A DNA stretch of 64,000 nt. Origin: Arthrospira sp. PCC 9108 (GTDB taxonomy: Bacteria > Cyanobacteriota > Cyanobacteriia > Cyanobacteriales > Microcoleaceae). Where the stretch lies: assembly GCA_016745315.1 (NCBI GenBank), contig CP066886.1:6572501-6636500 (forward strand). Direction: 5' to 3'. This document shows, piece by piece, positions 1-8,171 of the stretch. A program made the translations under genes and the position numbers. Below the pieces are notes generated by a model. That model did no database searches and was not told the DNA's origin. It worked only from the letters and a program-made list of their open reading frames with translations. Every line of letters starts with the position of its first letter. Within the stretch, counting starts at the first letter, position 1.

Positions 1-135
1 AATATATCTACTTTTTCGCGGGTTAAAGCCTTCAGCAAGTCGCGACGATTTAAACCAGCTATTTGCACGGCTTGGTCGTGAGGAATTTTACTTTTTTGAT
101 ACCAATAGATAGCCGCCAAATCTGGAACCGGGAAA
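1..135 (-). pseudogene. fragment of a UPF0175-like small helix-turn-helix protein (runs off the window)
   Basis: Read on the minus strand, the bases from about 122 down to 1 encode DLAAIYWYQKSKIPHDQAV followed by QIAGLNRRDLLKALTREKVDI. This resembles the helix-turn-helix half of UPF0175 proteins (antitoxin-like, with a conserved K-A-x-x-L-A-G-x-x-R-x-x-F/L-L pattern). No start codon or normal N-terminal half precedes it; upstream bases belong to the DUF2442 remnant. The gene continues beyond the window, so whether its C-terminus is intact cannot be judged. The family call is by eye from the short motif. Confidence 0.4.
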
Positions 136-242
136 CCTGAAATGGGAGAAACTCCTCTGGAGGCGATCTGGCTTGTCTTTTCAGCCTGGAAATTGTCCAG
201 AAACGCAGAACCTGGTTTGTTAAAGAAACCGGGTTTCTTGTC

Positions 243-433
243 TTATAATCGCGTTTTCTTCCGAGGCGCGGGAGAACCGCGTAATAATCCTTCGGTACTA
301 AGATCCTCATCAATTTCTTCCCAAGGAATCCCAGAACCGCCGCCAAAAATCACCTATTTTCTAACTGTTCGGGAGTAGCTTTTAATAGTCGAGGAAACCA
401 AGCTAAAGGAACGGTAATAGTTCGTTCATTCAT
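243..433 (-). pseudogene. frameshifted DUF2442-family remnant
   Basis: From the ATG at 433 one frame reads MNERTITVPLAWFPRLLKAT then PEQLEN and stops. The next frame continues IFGGGSGIPWEEIDEDLSTE then GLLRGSPAP to a stop at 243. Together these match the typical DUF2442 ending (R-T-I-x-V-P-L-A-W-F-P-R-L-L, then G-I-x-W-x-x-I-D-E-D-L-S-x-x-G-L-L-R-G). One base appears lost near 353. The normal N-terminal part of the family is missing upstream. DUF2442 genes often sit beside small toxin-antitoxin-like genes, consistent with the UPF0175-like piece next to it. Family assignment is from memory of the motif. Confidence 0.5.
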
Positions 434-528
434 TAATTAAACAATAAAATTATCTTCATATATCAGACATTTTTTACTCGAATATCAGTCTGAATTGTCC
501 TATTCATACCATGCCTCCAAAAATTATT

Positions 529-1173
529 TTACACAGACTGAGTTCCATAAGTAGCTAGTATTGTTAATCTATTGGCTCCGGTGTTATGCGCTTGTACCGG
601 GGTTACAGCATGGTGAGAGTGAGGGCTAAATCGAAATAAGTAGACTTGGAAAGGAAGATATGAAACTTGCGATCGCGTTATCATTTTACCCTCAATTTGT
701 TCCTGTAGTAACAGCACACCTCCCGAAAATTGAGGTTTTGGATCGGGAAATAAAAGTAAGCGAAAAGTCTCACCGAAGGGGTTTTGATCGCTATGAGTGC
801 CAATTTTATCTCCATCGTAGAGTCGGTGTCCAGTCAAACTAACAAGGGTAGCTGGGGGAGAACCCACAAAATTGCAAAGACGGGTGACTAAGGTAGGTTC
901 TTGTAAAGTTTGTACTAGGTCGTTAAATACACCGCCGAAAATCGAAGCTACAGTTAAAAGGTTACAAACTTCGTGTTCATAAAATGCTTCTTTCACTCGC
1001 AGCCATCGAAAAGGTAAAGCGTTAAGTGCATCGAAAAGTTGCTGAACAAACTCTATATTCATAGCATTGGGCAGCACAGCATGAGGATAAGGAAGAGCAG
1101 ACTCAAATTGGGAACGCAGTTCAGTTTCACTGCCCGGAAATAAATTTTGAAGTTCAAACATATATTGACTCAT
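529..1173 (-). CDS. 2OG-Fe(II) dioxygenase-like protein (last gene of the modified-peptide operon)
   Basis: The 214-residue protein has the double-stranded beta-helix metal signature of 2-oxoglutarate/Fe(II) dioxygenases: H127-x-D129, a distal His at 187/188 in the segment SHHAVTPV, and an Arg at 202 placed to bind the 2OG carboxylate. Such enzymes usually hydroxylate or desaturate their substrate. The start codon overlaps the stop of the preceding oxygenase gene by one base (TAATG), so the two are probably translationally coupled. The layout and the SGGV/SGGE motif after the HxD are shared with that neighbour, suggesting duplication. By context it may modify the product of the precursor gene at 7687-7917; that is inference. 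An alternative is a free-standing amino-acid or peptide hydroxylase. Confidence 0.75.
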   Translation of the reverse strand: MSQYMFELQNLFPGSETELRSQFESALPYPHAVLPNAMNIEFVQQLFDALNALPFRWLRVKEAFYEHEVCNLLTVASIFGGVFNDLVQTLQEPTLVTRLCNFVGSPPATLVSLTGHRLYDGDKIGTHSDQNPFGETFRLLLFPDPKPQFSGGVLLLQEQIEGKMITRSQVSYLPFQVYLFRFSPHSHHAVTPVQAHNTGANRLTILATYGTQSV

Positions 1174-1865
1174 TACACATATTCCTCCAATAATTTATTG
1201 TTATCACAATGATTCAAGTTCAGGGATTCTGTGCGGGCACCCCAAGTGAAAATAACAGTCCACCGACCCTCAGTTTTGGTGGCAGAATGCACCTGACTTA
1301 CAGAATGGTAGGAGTTATTGCCGATTCGGAATAAAACCCAGCTATCTCGCTGGTGAGGAATGCGCTTAATCGGCATTTCTTTGGCGTTAGGGTGAATGCA
1401 AAATTCGCCACCTGAAAAGTTTCTCTCGCCCAGCATCCAGCACAAACGTAGTTTCTCCCCGTGGTCATTTGCATCATTATGAATTTCAATTTCATCGCGA
1501 TCGCCCAGATAGTGAATTACTACCAGACTCTCGGTACAGCGACTCCCCGCCAAAATAGAAGCAATTTCAAGGACATCTTGGCACTTAGGTGCAGCAATTA
1601 GCGCTTGAATTACCGAATTATTCCCGGCTATTTCAGGAGACAATACGGCATCGTATTGAGAGTAAAAGTCTGCCAAATGGCGACGCATAGGTACTGTTTT
1701 TATCGCTGCCTCAAAACAGTCTATGTGTTTTCCAACTAATTGATTTCCTGCACAGTGAGGATATGGCTTTGCCGACATAAATGCGGTTAATTTTGCCTCT
1801 AAAGCTTCTATGAGACTATCGTGCAATATATTTTCCATTATATCTTGCCTTTTTTTGATATTCAT
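1173..1865 (-). CDS. 2OG-Fe(II) dioxygenase-like protein (paralogue of its downstream neighbour)
   Basis: The 230-residue protein carries H129-N-D131, a distal His at 187 in NNSYHSVSQV and an Arg at 201 (GRWTVIFTW): the Fe(II) triad and 2OG-binding Arg of the dioxygenase superfamily. After HxD both this protein and the next one have a Gly-Glu-x-x-R-L segment and an SGG turn, which points to a common origin. The gene starts 5 bases after the membrane-protein gene ends. An internal Met at residue 10 (MENILHDSL) is an alternative start. Role: oxidative tailoring of a peptide or amino acid is likely from context; the substrate is unknown. Confidence 0.75.
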   Translation of the reverse strand: MNIKKRQDIMENILHDSLIEALEAKLTAFMSAKPYPHCAGNQLVGKHIDCFEAAIKTVPMRRHLADFYSQYDAVLSPEIAGNNSVIQALIAAPKCQDVLEIASILAGSRCTESLVVIHYLGDRDEIEIHNDANDHGEKLRLCWMLGERNFSGGEFCIHPNAKEMPIKRIPHQRDSWVLFRIGNNSYHSVSQVHSATKTEGRWTVIFTWGARTESLNLNHCDNNKLLEEYV

Positions 1866-1870
1866 TTTAA

Positions 1871-2752
1871 TTAAATCTGAATCTGTTTTTTGAATTTACC
1901 AATCATCATCTTGACTAAATACCAGCCCCAAAAACCTTTCTTACTTAAGTCTAATATAATTAATATAGGCAAGAAGAATAATAAATAACTGCAAGTGATG
2001 CCCCACCAACCCGTACCCGATAAGTAAAGACGTTGCCCGGACAGTTGCAGGCTATTTAAATTTGTTGTATCAATTAAAATTTGAGTTGCCGAGGGTGGCC
2101 AGCACAACATGAGTAAAATGCTTAATTCAACCACCACTTTTAGCCAGCTTGTATAGCTACTGGGTGAAAGCTTTTTAGGCAGTCCTGCTATCTTAAGCTG
2201 ACTTACTTCAATGGTTTCTCTCAAGTTATATATTTGATATTTTTCGGGGCAGTCCACTAAAATTCTGACTATGACATAATCTCCTGGCTCTAAATCTAAC
2301 TTATTTTTATTAATTTCAATATTTAGCCATTGATTTTTATCTTTGGTAATTTGAACTTTTATTTCCTCCCCATCATTGGTTTCTGCATAAGCTAAAATCA
2401 CGCGAGCATTGCTTTTATCAAAGCCACTCAAATGAATCGGCCATTCTACTTGTGACTTGCAGTCTTCTGGTTTAATCCGTTGATTACCTGAGTTACGCAG
2501 AATAACAATTAATACGCCACCATTAATGATTTGAATGTCTCCTACTTTAATGTCTTGATTTTTGACCGGGCTACTTTTCGGAAGAGGTTCAGAAGATATC
2601 ACCTCAAAAGAAAGCGCTCTGTAATTTTGTTGCCAGTAAAACAGGATTGTGAAAAAGGTGCCTAAAGCTGTGATGGCTATCCCCCAAAAATTCACATTAT
2701 GCCATTGGGATTTTAATCCGTTTAACAGAAAATCTAATAAAGTGTAAATCAT
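1871..2752 (-). CDS. membrane-anchored protein of unknown function in the modified-peptide operon
   Basis: I do not recognise this 293-residue protein. It has one hydrophobic segment near the N-terminus (about residues 22-42), a soluble middle domain rich in beta-prone sequence (about 45-200), and two hydrophobic segments at the C-terminus (about 207-223 and 250-270). This would put the middle domain on one side of the membrane between three anchors. There is no ABC-transporter ATPase motif and no peptidase motif. It lies between oxygenase genes, 84 bases after the large one and 5 bases before the next. It could help export, sense or protect against the product; the sequence itself does not decide. 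Confidence 0.6.
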   Translation of the reverse strand: MIYTLLDFLLNGLKSQWHNVNFWGIAITALGTFFTILFYWQQNYRALSFEVISSEPLPKSSPVKNQDIKVGDIQIINGGVLIVILRNSGNQRIKPEDCKSQVEWPIHLSGFDKSNARVILAYAETNDGEEIKVQITKDKNQWLNIEINKNKLDLEPGDYVIVRILVDCPEKYQIYNLRETIEVSQLKIAGLPKKLSPSSYTSWLKVVVELSILLMLCWPPSATQILIDTTNLNSLQLSGQRLYLSGTGWWGITCSYLLFFLPILIILDLSKKGFWGWYLVKMMIGKFKKQIQI

Positions 2753-2836
2753 GGATTCTTTGCTGTAATTACAAGGGGGGTTAACTTATTTACTACTATT
2801 TTCAATAGCTTTTGTCATATATTAATTGTGATATTT

Positions 2837-4012
2837 TTACTTTCTGTGTCCAAATGTCATAATAATATTGGTTCTAACGCCAGAGTTTTTAGGAATGGGT
2901 GTGATATCATGGGGCGTATATTTTCCCATCAAAAAAATCACAGCATGATTCGGCAAAGAAGGGTAAACAATCGGGGGTTTCTCTGGACGATCCGGGTGCC
3001 AAAAGCGAAAATCCCACTTACGGAGGGGCGATCCAGGTACTTGCAGCAACCAGTTAATTCTTACTATCAATTGCCCGTTACAAGTTCCATCCGCATGGTT
3101 GAGAATTCGTTCTCCTTCTCGAAGGCGATAGGAAAATATCTCTCTTTGAGCCGTTACAGACACCCCGGTCAAGCGAGTTATTTGTTCTACCATTTCCGGC
3201 TTTTGAAGACGCTGCATCAGCGTTTTAACAATTTCGGGACAGCCAAAGGTTTGACTCCAAACCGCAATATCCAAACTATCTTGGCTGTAAATATCTCCAA
3301 TTCTTCGAGTCCAAGGCGCTAATGTCATTGCTTTTGCCAGTGCCTCGAATTCTTCTGGAGGCAGCATGGGCGTTAGTTGAAAGGATGGTGTTTCGGAAGT
3401 TAAATTGAATTGAACATTAGGGTTAGAGTCCGTCAACCAAGGAGATGATGCACTTATTACCGGGCCTGGATTAACTGAAGATGTCAAGGGTTCAGCGATC
3501 CGGGTTTTAGTCACTGAAAGTGTGCTTTTCTCTTGGAGTAAATTTTGCCGATTACCGACCCAAGCAAACCACTGTATGTCTGGTGGTAAATCTTCTCCCT
3601 GGTAGGGACGTAAGGTGACAAAAGAATGACAATCTTCTGTTACCACAATTAGCTCTCCCGGCTCTAGTTGATTATCTGAAATCAAAACTGGGCGATCGCC
3701 TAATCCTGCTACCAAACGGAAAATCTGAACTACAGGAGCATCTAATTGCTTTGATGACCGAGGCATCCAGACTCCCCAAGCTAAGATATTTGTGTCAGCA
3801 GAAATGTTTTCTTTCTTTGGGCAACCAAGCTGCTTTAATACAGTGGTTATCGTTTGGTTATGACGCGGCCCGACTAGAAAGATATCGTCAATTTTTATCC
3901 CTGGTTGGCACGGAATAACTGCGTCGGCACTCAAAAAATCCTGAATGCGATCGAGTGATGATTTAACCTCATCGTTGGTCTGAATATGTATGGGATTGCG
4001 GATGGTAATCAT
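2837..4012 (-). CDS. large 2OG-Fe(II) dioxygenase-like protein with an extra N-terminal domain
   Basis: The 391-residue protein has two parts. The C-terminal about 180 residues show a dioxygenase pattern: an H-A-D motif near residue 303 (RILNHADGT), a distal His in YTPHDITPI near 373 and an Arg in GVRTNIIMTF near 380. The N-terminal about 190 residues are not recognised; they hold a Gly/Pro-rich beta-prone stretch, and a Ser/Pro/Thr-rich linker follows. It begins 8 bases after the preceding gene ends, so it is in the operon. The shared HxD...H layout with the two smaller oxygenases suggests three successive or alternative oxidations of one product, or different substrates. Catalytic assignment is by motif only. 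Confidence 0.65.
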   Translation of the reverse strand: MITIRNPIHIQTNDEVKSSLDRIQDFLSADAVIPCQPGIKIDDIFLVGPRHNQTITTVLKQLGCPKKENISADTNILAWGVWMPRSSKQLDAPVVQIFRLVAGLGDRPVLISDNQLEPGELIVVTEDCHSFVTLRPYQGEDLPPDIQWFAWVGNRQNLLQEKSTLSVTKTRIAEPLTSSVNPGPVISASSPWLTDSNPNVQFNLTSETPSFQLTPMLPPEEFEALAKAMTLAPWTRRIGDIYSQDSLDIAVWSQTFGCPEIVKTLMQRLQKPEMVEQITRLTGVSVTAQREIFSYRLREGERILNHADGTCNGQLIVRINWLLQVPGSPLRKWDFRFWHPDRPEKPPIVYPSLPNHAVIFLMGKYTPHDITPIPKNSGVRTNIIMTFGHRK

Positions 4013-4020
4013 GGGTAAAT

Positions 4021-4878
4021 TTATCGGGGATGATTAATGGCTGGCATCCAATTAAATGGCGACTGTCGAAATGTATCTTTGACGACGCTGGCTGCATAGT
4101 TAGCACCAAATTTCTCCAAATTAATCATCAGAAAATCTGCCTCTTGACGAATCATTTTTTCTGTGGACAGATACCATTCCAACAATTGAGAATTTAGGTG
4201 TATTTTTCCTTCTGGGTCGGCCACACTTTGATGCAGGGATCGACTAATTGCTGTGGACTGTAATCCTGTTGCCCCATCAGCAAGACAGTCATCAAGGTCA
4301 CACCTTCCTAGCAAAACTCCTATATAAGATTGCACAAGTTTAGCCGCCCGATCGCCAACGGATGGTGAGGATAAAAAATAAGCAACTCTGTGGCATAAAT
4401 CCTGGCCAATCAACTCCATTGTTAGACTAGCTGCGGTCAGTTCATCTTGCCAAGGAGACAGAGATTTGGCCGTTCGCTTAAGCAGATCCTTTCCCTCTGC
4501 TGTGGATGGTTGAAAATTGAGCAGACTACTATAAATTGCTGTTAACAGAATTGAATCAGACACGGAAAAAAAAGCACTATCTCGATCGTGGAGGTCATCC
4601 ACTGATCGCCCAAACATACAAAGCCAAAAACGGTTTTGTATCTCTGGTATCAGACTGACATCCAAGCATCCACTATGTTCTATTTCAATGACGGGAAGCA
4701 CCCACCGCAGAATATACATTCTCACCAGATGAATCAGAATGTACTCCTCGGCTTTGACTCCACATTTGCGAATAGTTAAAACTCGTTGTTCTTCAGTGTT
4801 AATTAACTTTAAAATAGCCGCAGCCATCCCCGCCTCATCAGGCAAGTTATACTCGATATTGCCAACTTTGATTTGCAT
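4021..4878 (-). CDS. unrecognised helical protein with Asp-rich motifs
   Basis: The 285-residue protein looks almost entirely alpha-helical. Two acidic clusters stand out: RSVDDLHDRDSAFF near residue 92 and GRCDLDDCLADG near 193. Paired Asp-rich motifs on helices recall Mg-diphosphate binding in class I prenyl/terpene synthase folds, but the spacing and the rest of the sequence do not let me assign that family. It sits between the second radical SAM gene (15 bases upstream) and the large oxygenase (8 bases downstream), so it is very probably co-expressed. Options are a prenyltransferase-like enzyme, a helical scaffold, or a partner of a radical SAM enzyme. Function is unknown. Confidence 0.6.
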   Translation of the reverse strand: MQIKVGNIEYNLPDEAGMAAAILKLINTEEQRVLTIRKCGVKAEEYILIHLVRMYILRWVLPVIEIEHSGCLDVSLIPEIQNRFWLCMFGRSVDDLHDRDSAFFSVSDSILLTAIYSSLLNFQPSTAEGKDLLKRTAKSLSPWQDELTAASLTMELIGQDLCHRVAYFLSSPSVGDRAAKLVQSYIGVLLGRCDLDDCLADGATGLQSTAISRSLHQSVADPEGKIHLNSQLLEWYLSTEKMIRQEADFLMINLEKFGANYAASVVKDTFRQSPFNWMPAINHPR

Positions 4879-4893
4879 TTTAATTTCTATGAG

Positions 4894-6156
4894 TTAGGGC
4901 TGGTTGAGCAATTCTCGTTTCTGTTTATGTCCGCTTGCGGAAAGTTGCTGCAACAAAGTTGTCGCCATTGCACGCATTTGGACTGTACGGCTGCGATTGA
5001 CCGCTTGGCGAGCAAAAACTTTCGCTTGGGAAATATCCCCATCAATATTCCAGCGGTGCGCCCAAAGTAAGGAAACACCCGCATCTTTGCGAAAGACTTT
5101 TTTGAGTGCGACCTCTGCCTCTTGACCTCGCCCTTGCTGGATGGCTTGGTACGCTATTTTGAGCAGTGTTTCTTGGGATTCCCGTCCACCGATCGATTCA
5201 GCGCTATTAGCCATACAGCCACCGTAACAGGAACGGTCTTCGGCAAATTCGCAGGTATCACAGCGATCGTAAACTTGCGGGCGATCGTATTTTTCATCAA
5301 TGACCCGTTTGTAATAAGCCATTAATTCCGAGAAGTTATCGAAATCTGTCAGTTGGGTTCGTTCCAGATCGGATAACGCATAACACCGAAAAACTTCTAG
5401 GGCTGGGTTCACATCAATAACCGGGCCACAAGAACGAAAGGCAGCACTTTTGGGCTGTGTTAACTGAATTCGACCCAGTTGTTCGGAAGTGAAAAAGCAC
5501 TTAGGTAGCGGACAATCGAGATAGACTTGAATGTGTTGCCAGTAGGCTGCTTCCAGAAATTCAGCTATTCTTGGGGCTACAGCGTGATACTCCGATGGAC
5601 TCAATACTTGGACTTCCGGCGATGGGTTCAGTTCTGGATAGGCAACTGTCCAGCGCAAGTATTCAATGCCAAAGGATTCACACACATCTAAAATTTCTTG
5701 ATAGTTGAAATCCTGACGCCAAATATTGAAGCCGATGTTAACAGGAATGCCCAGGTTAAGAGCAACATCAATGTTGTGCAAGACTAACTCGTATTCAGTG
5801 TTTCGGCGATAATCCCGACGTTCGTTGAGATTAACTAGCAGGCTAAGGCGATCGCGATAGGGTTTCAGTTTGAGAATTTCATTGGTATTGCAGATACCTC
5901 CCGTAAAAATAGTGGCATCACCCAAAGCAGGTTCAGCCATCGACTTTTCTAAGAGATAAACCAGGTCTTTATATAAAAAAGGTTCACCTCCGATAATATT
6001 CAGACGAAAATTAGGACCACTGCGACTGATAAACTGCACAACCCGCTCGATACCTTCACGAGTTAAAACTGTCTTTTTTCCTGACTTACCCATTTCGGTG
6101 GAGGCAAAACAGTAGGCACAGTAATTGCTACACTTGTCAATAACAATCAAATTCAT
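4894..6156 (-). CDS. radical SAM/SPASM-type protein with a helical C-terminal extension
   Basis: The 420-residue protein opens directly with the radical SAM 4Fe-4S motif C9-SNY-C13-AY-C16, followed by the GGEP motif (NIIGGEPFL, near residue 55). Extra cysteines at the C-terminal side (CGPVIDVNP, FRCYALSDL, then C-D-T-C and CYGGCMA) fit auxiliary iron-sulfur clusters of SPASM or twitch type. The last about 75 residues form two or three helical-hairpin repeats resembling TPR. The start is tight: the motif lies only 8 residues in, typical for this subgroup. SPASM enzymes commonly install carbon-carbon or carbon-sulfur cross-links in ribosomal peptides. It follows the first radical SAM gene by 75 bases. 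Confidence 0.85.
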   Translation of the reverse strand: MNLIVIDKCSNYCAYCFASTEMGKSGKKTVLTREGIERVVQFISRSGPNFRLNIIGGEPFLYKDLVYLLEKSMAEPALGDATIFTGGICNTNEILKLKPYRDRLSLLVNLNERRDYRRNTEYELVLHNIDVALNLGIPVNIGFNIWRQDFNYQEILDVCESFGIEYLRWTVAYPELNPSPEVQVLSPSEYHAVAPRIAEFLEAAYWQHIQVYLDCPLPKCFFTSEQLGRIQLTQPKSAAFRSCGPVIDVNPALEVFRCYALSDLERTQLTDFDNFSELMAYYKRVIDEKYDRPQVYDRCDTCEFAEDRSCYGGCMANSAESIGGRESQETLLKIAYQAIQQGRGQEAEVALKKVFRKDAGVSLLWAHRWNIDGDISQAKVFARQAVNRSRTVQMRAMATTLLQQLSASGHKQKRELLNQP

Positions 6157-6231
6157 GTAATCTACCTAAAATTGATGTTTTTGATTTTTTGAGATGTTAC
6201 TTTTGGAGCCAAAAGTTACTGCGTTTAGACC

Positions 6232-7464
6232 CTATTGCCAGTTAGTTATGATGTCAGCAGCATTTTTACTTTTAGCCATTTGGGGACTCATCTGTGCTAC
6301 TTGCTCGATCGCCTCTAAAGGCAAGGTGCGAAGATAACGTTCAAATCGCTTAGTTGCGCCACAATGATTTTCTGGAGTTTCCGAATCGTTCAAATCAAAT
6401 GCTGGACAACCATGTTCGCAAACAAATTTCGCGGGACAAGTCCGACAATCTTTTTCATATTTATCTGTCTTCCCATGAAAGCCATGTAATTTCTGCTTCC
6501 ACCCATCTGGATCGAACCCATCTGGATCGAGTATGTTTCCTAGTAAGTAACTTTGGACATTTCCGCTAGAACCAGCACAACCACAAGGATAAACTTCGCC
6601 AGTTTCCTTAACAACAATCATGTTAATTCCAGCATGGCAAAAGGGATTATCACACCTTAACTGATCCAGAAATTCTTTAGCAGAAGGTGCAGCTAGATGA
6701 CGCTGGATTTTGGCTAACATTCGCGTCTCTACAATTGACCCCTCATAGCGAATGAGACTATCTAAGTTATCTTTAAGAACTCTAAATATTTGCTCCTCGC
6801 TTAAAGGTTTGGCACCAATTCCGTGTCCCACTGCCGAGGCAATATTCAGGTGAAAAGCTGTAATTCCTAGTTGGTAGAAAGTTTCGTAAATTTGGGGAAC
6901 TAATGTCCAATTGTGAAGATGAATAACGGCGATCGCCCCTGAAAAAATACCTCTCTCCCGCAACCGCTTTAAGTTATGAATCGTCTTTTTGAAGCCACCT
7001 CTCACCTGATTGTGTACAGCTTCTGGGCCGTCTATGGATGTGCCAATCTTAACTCCATGACGTGCAAATACATCAATATGCTCGTCATTTAGTAGAGTTA
7101 AATTACTTTGCAAACCAAAGTCTACTGTTTTGCCTTTGTCTCCTAGGATTTTGACGGCTAAAGTGCAGGCTCTATCGTACCATTGATCGCTTTGAAGCAA
7201 TGGTTCTCCACCGTGAAATATTAGTTCAATATGAGATTTTCGCGAATACTCAGCGATTCGTTCTATGGCGATCGCGAAAGTATCGATATCAAATAAAGGA
7301 ACTTCTTTTCCTGGAGTTTTTACTTCGGCATAGCAATAGCTGCAATGTAAATTGCAGACATTAGTTAGCTCGATATGAAGTTCGTGAACGTTTCGGAGAC
7401 TGACCCACGAACGATTGATGGCGGAATAACTACTGCTAACCGTGTTGTCAGGTAAAGTTTTCAT
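6232..7464 (-). CDS. radical SAM/SPASM peptide maturase-like protein
   Basis: The 410-residue protein has the radical SAM motif C37-NLH-C41-SY-C44, a GGEPLL motif near residue 85 and a seven-cysteine-like SPASM region at the C-terminus (CHAGINMIVV, YPCGCAGSSG, CRTCPAKFVCEHGCPAF, NHCGATKRF). This arrangement is close to the anaerobic sulfatase-maturase/peptide-maturase branch, whose members cross-link or epimerise residues of a small peptide usually encoded next door. Here the next upstream gene encodes a 76-residue peptide. The 222-base gap between the two, with no other gene in it, fits a precursor made in excess with partial read-through, but no terminator is obvious. Substrate assignment is inference. 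Confidence 0.88.
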   Translation of the reverse strand: MKTLPDNTVSSSYSAINRSWVSLRNVHELHIELTNVCNLHCSYCYAEVKTPGKEVPLFDIDTFAIAIERIAEYSRKSHIELIFHGGEPLLQSDQWYDRACTLAVKILGDKGKTVDFGLQSNLTLLNDEHIDVFARHGVKIGTSIDGPEAVHNQVRGGFKKTIHNLKRLRERGIFSGAIAVIHLHNWTLVPQIYETFYQLGITAFHLNIASAVGHGIGAKPLSEEQIFRVLKDNLDSLIRYEGSIVETRMLAKIQRHLAAPSAKEFLDQLRCDNPFCHAGINMIVVKETGEVYPCGCAGSSGNVQSYLLGNILDPDGFDPDGWKQKLHGFHGKTDKYEKDCRTCPAKFVCEHGCPAFDLNDSETPENHCGATKRFERYLRTLPLEAIEQVAQMSPQMAKSKNAADIITNWQ

Positions 7465-7686
7465 CTTGGCGCTTCCGTTAGGTTATCCAAACTCACGGCG
7501 AGTTTTTTGGCCTCTCAAACAAAACGAGTTTAGTCTAGTAGAAGGAATCTAATAGAAGAAATTTTATTTGCAGAGGGATGGGGCTATTTGTCCGAGAGGC
7601 GATCGAGCAGTTATTCTGAGTTGTAGATATCAATCTAATCTCTAATTGCAGATTTGCTATCCTTAACTCAAAAGAACTGGCGCTGT

Positions 7687-7917
7687 CTAAGTACCCTTAT
7701 TGTATTTGTGATAAACGTAATATCCAGGAACGGTACTTTCGCCTTCTGAGGGAAGGACATGATCCTGAGTCAACTTCCGCTCGTCATCAATCAAACTAAA
7801 AAACTCTTCCTGTGAAGGTAGGGTGCTGGATACCGATTCTTGCGGCTGAGTGCTTTCTAATTCCTCCGATTGAGGCTGAGACAAATCTAGAACGGGATTA
7901 ACAGTATTTTGAGACAT
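7687..7917 (-). CDS. candidate RiPP precursor peptide with a Tyr/Lys-rich C-terminal core
   Basis: The 76-residue acidic protein is first in the operon. Residues 1-64 are hydrophilic (Ser, Gln, Glu, Pro-rich) with a short amphipathic stretch EEFFSLIDDERKL (38-49) that could be the leader recognition helix. The last 12 residues, G65 to T76 (GYYVYHKYNKGT), differ sharply: four Tyr, two Lys, one His, and two consecutive Y-x-K triads (Y69-H-K71 and Y72-N-K74). Aromatic-x-x triads are the target pattern of radical SAM/SPASM enzymes that make three-residue cyclophanes. No double-Gly cleavage motif is evident; P64-G65 is the natural boundary. There is no cysteine, so lanthionine or sactipeptide chemistry is excluded. 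No homologue was recognised. Confidence 0.7.
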   Translation of the reverse strand: MSQNTVNPVLDLSQPQSEELESTQPQESVSSTLPSQEEFFSLIDDERKLTQDHVLPSEGESTVPGYYVYHKYNKGT

Positions 7918-8171
7918 GGCTTTAGCCCTATTTCCGTAAACTTAGAATATTTCCTACGCGATGTTTCACACAACGTAGGATATCCGATAGAACATGACAA
8001 TAAAATCCACCTATTGCAGCTAGTGGTTTTTTAGCGGAATAGTTTTCAACAGGTGTAAATTACTATTGTACGGCTTCTATACTATCTTAATCTATATCAA
8101 TCAGCGAAAGTAATCAACTCTGGAAAGTAGTATTTAGTACCCAATTTTCCCCAGTACCCTGAAAAAAAATT
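7918..8171. other. divergent intergenic region between the peptide operon and the NB-ARC gene
   Basis: About 350 bases separate the two divergent units. The left part is AT-rich and should hold the peptide-operon promoter reading leftward; several TAxxxT-type boxes are possible and I cannot pick one. The ribosome site before the precursor ATG is weak (AATAGGGC). The right part carries the promoter and direct repeat listed separately. No open reading frame or tRNA was seen. Confidence 0.4.
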
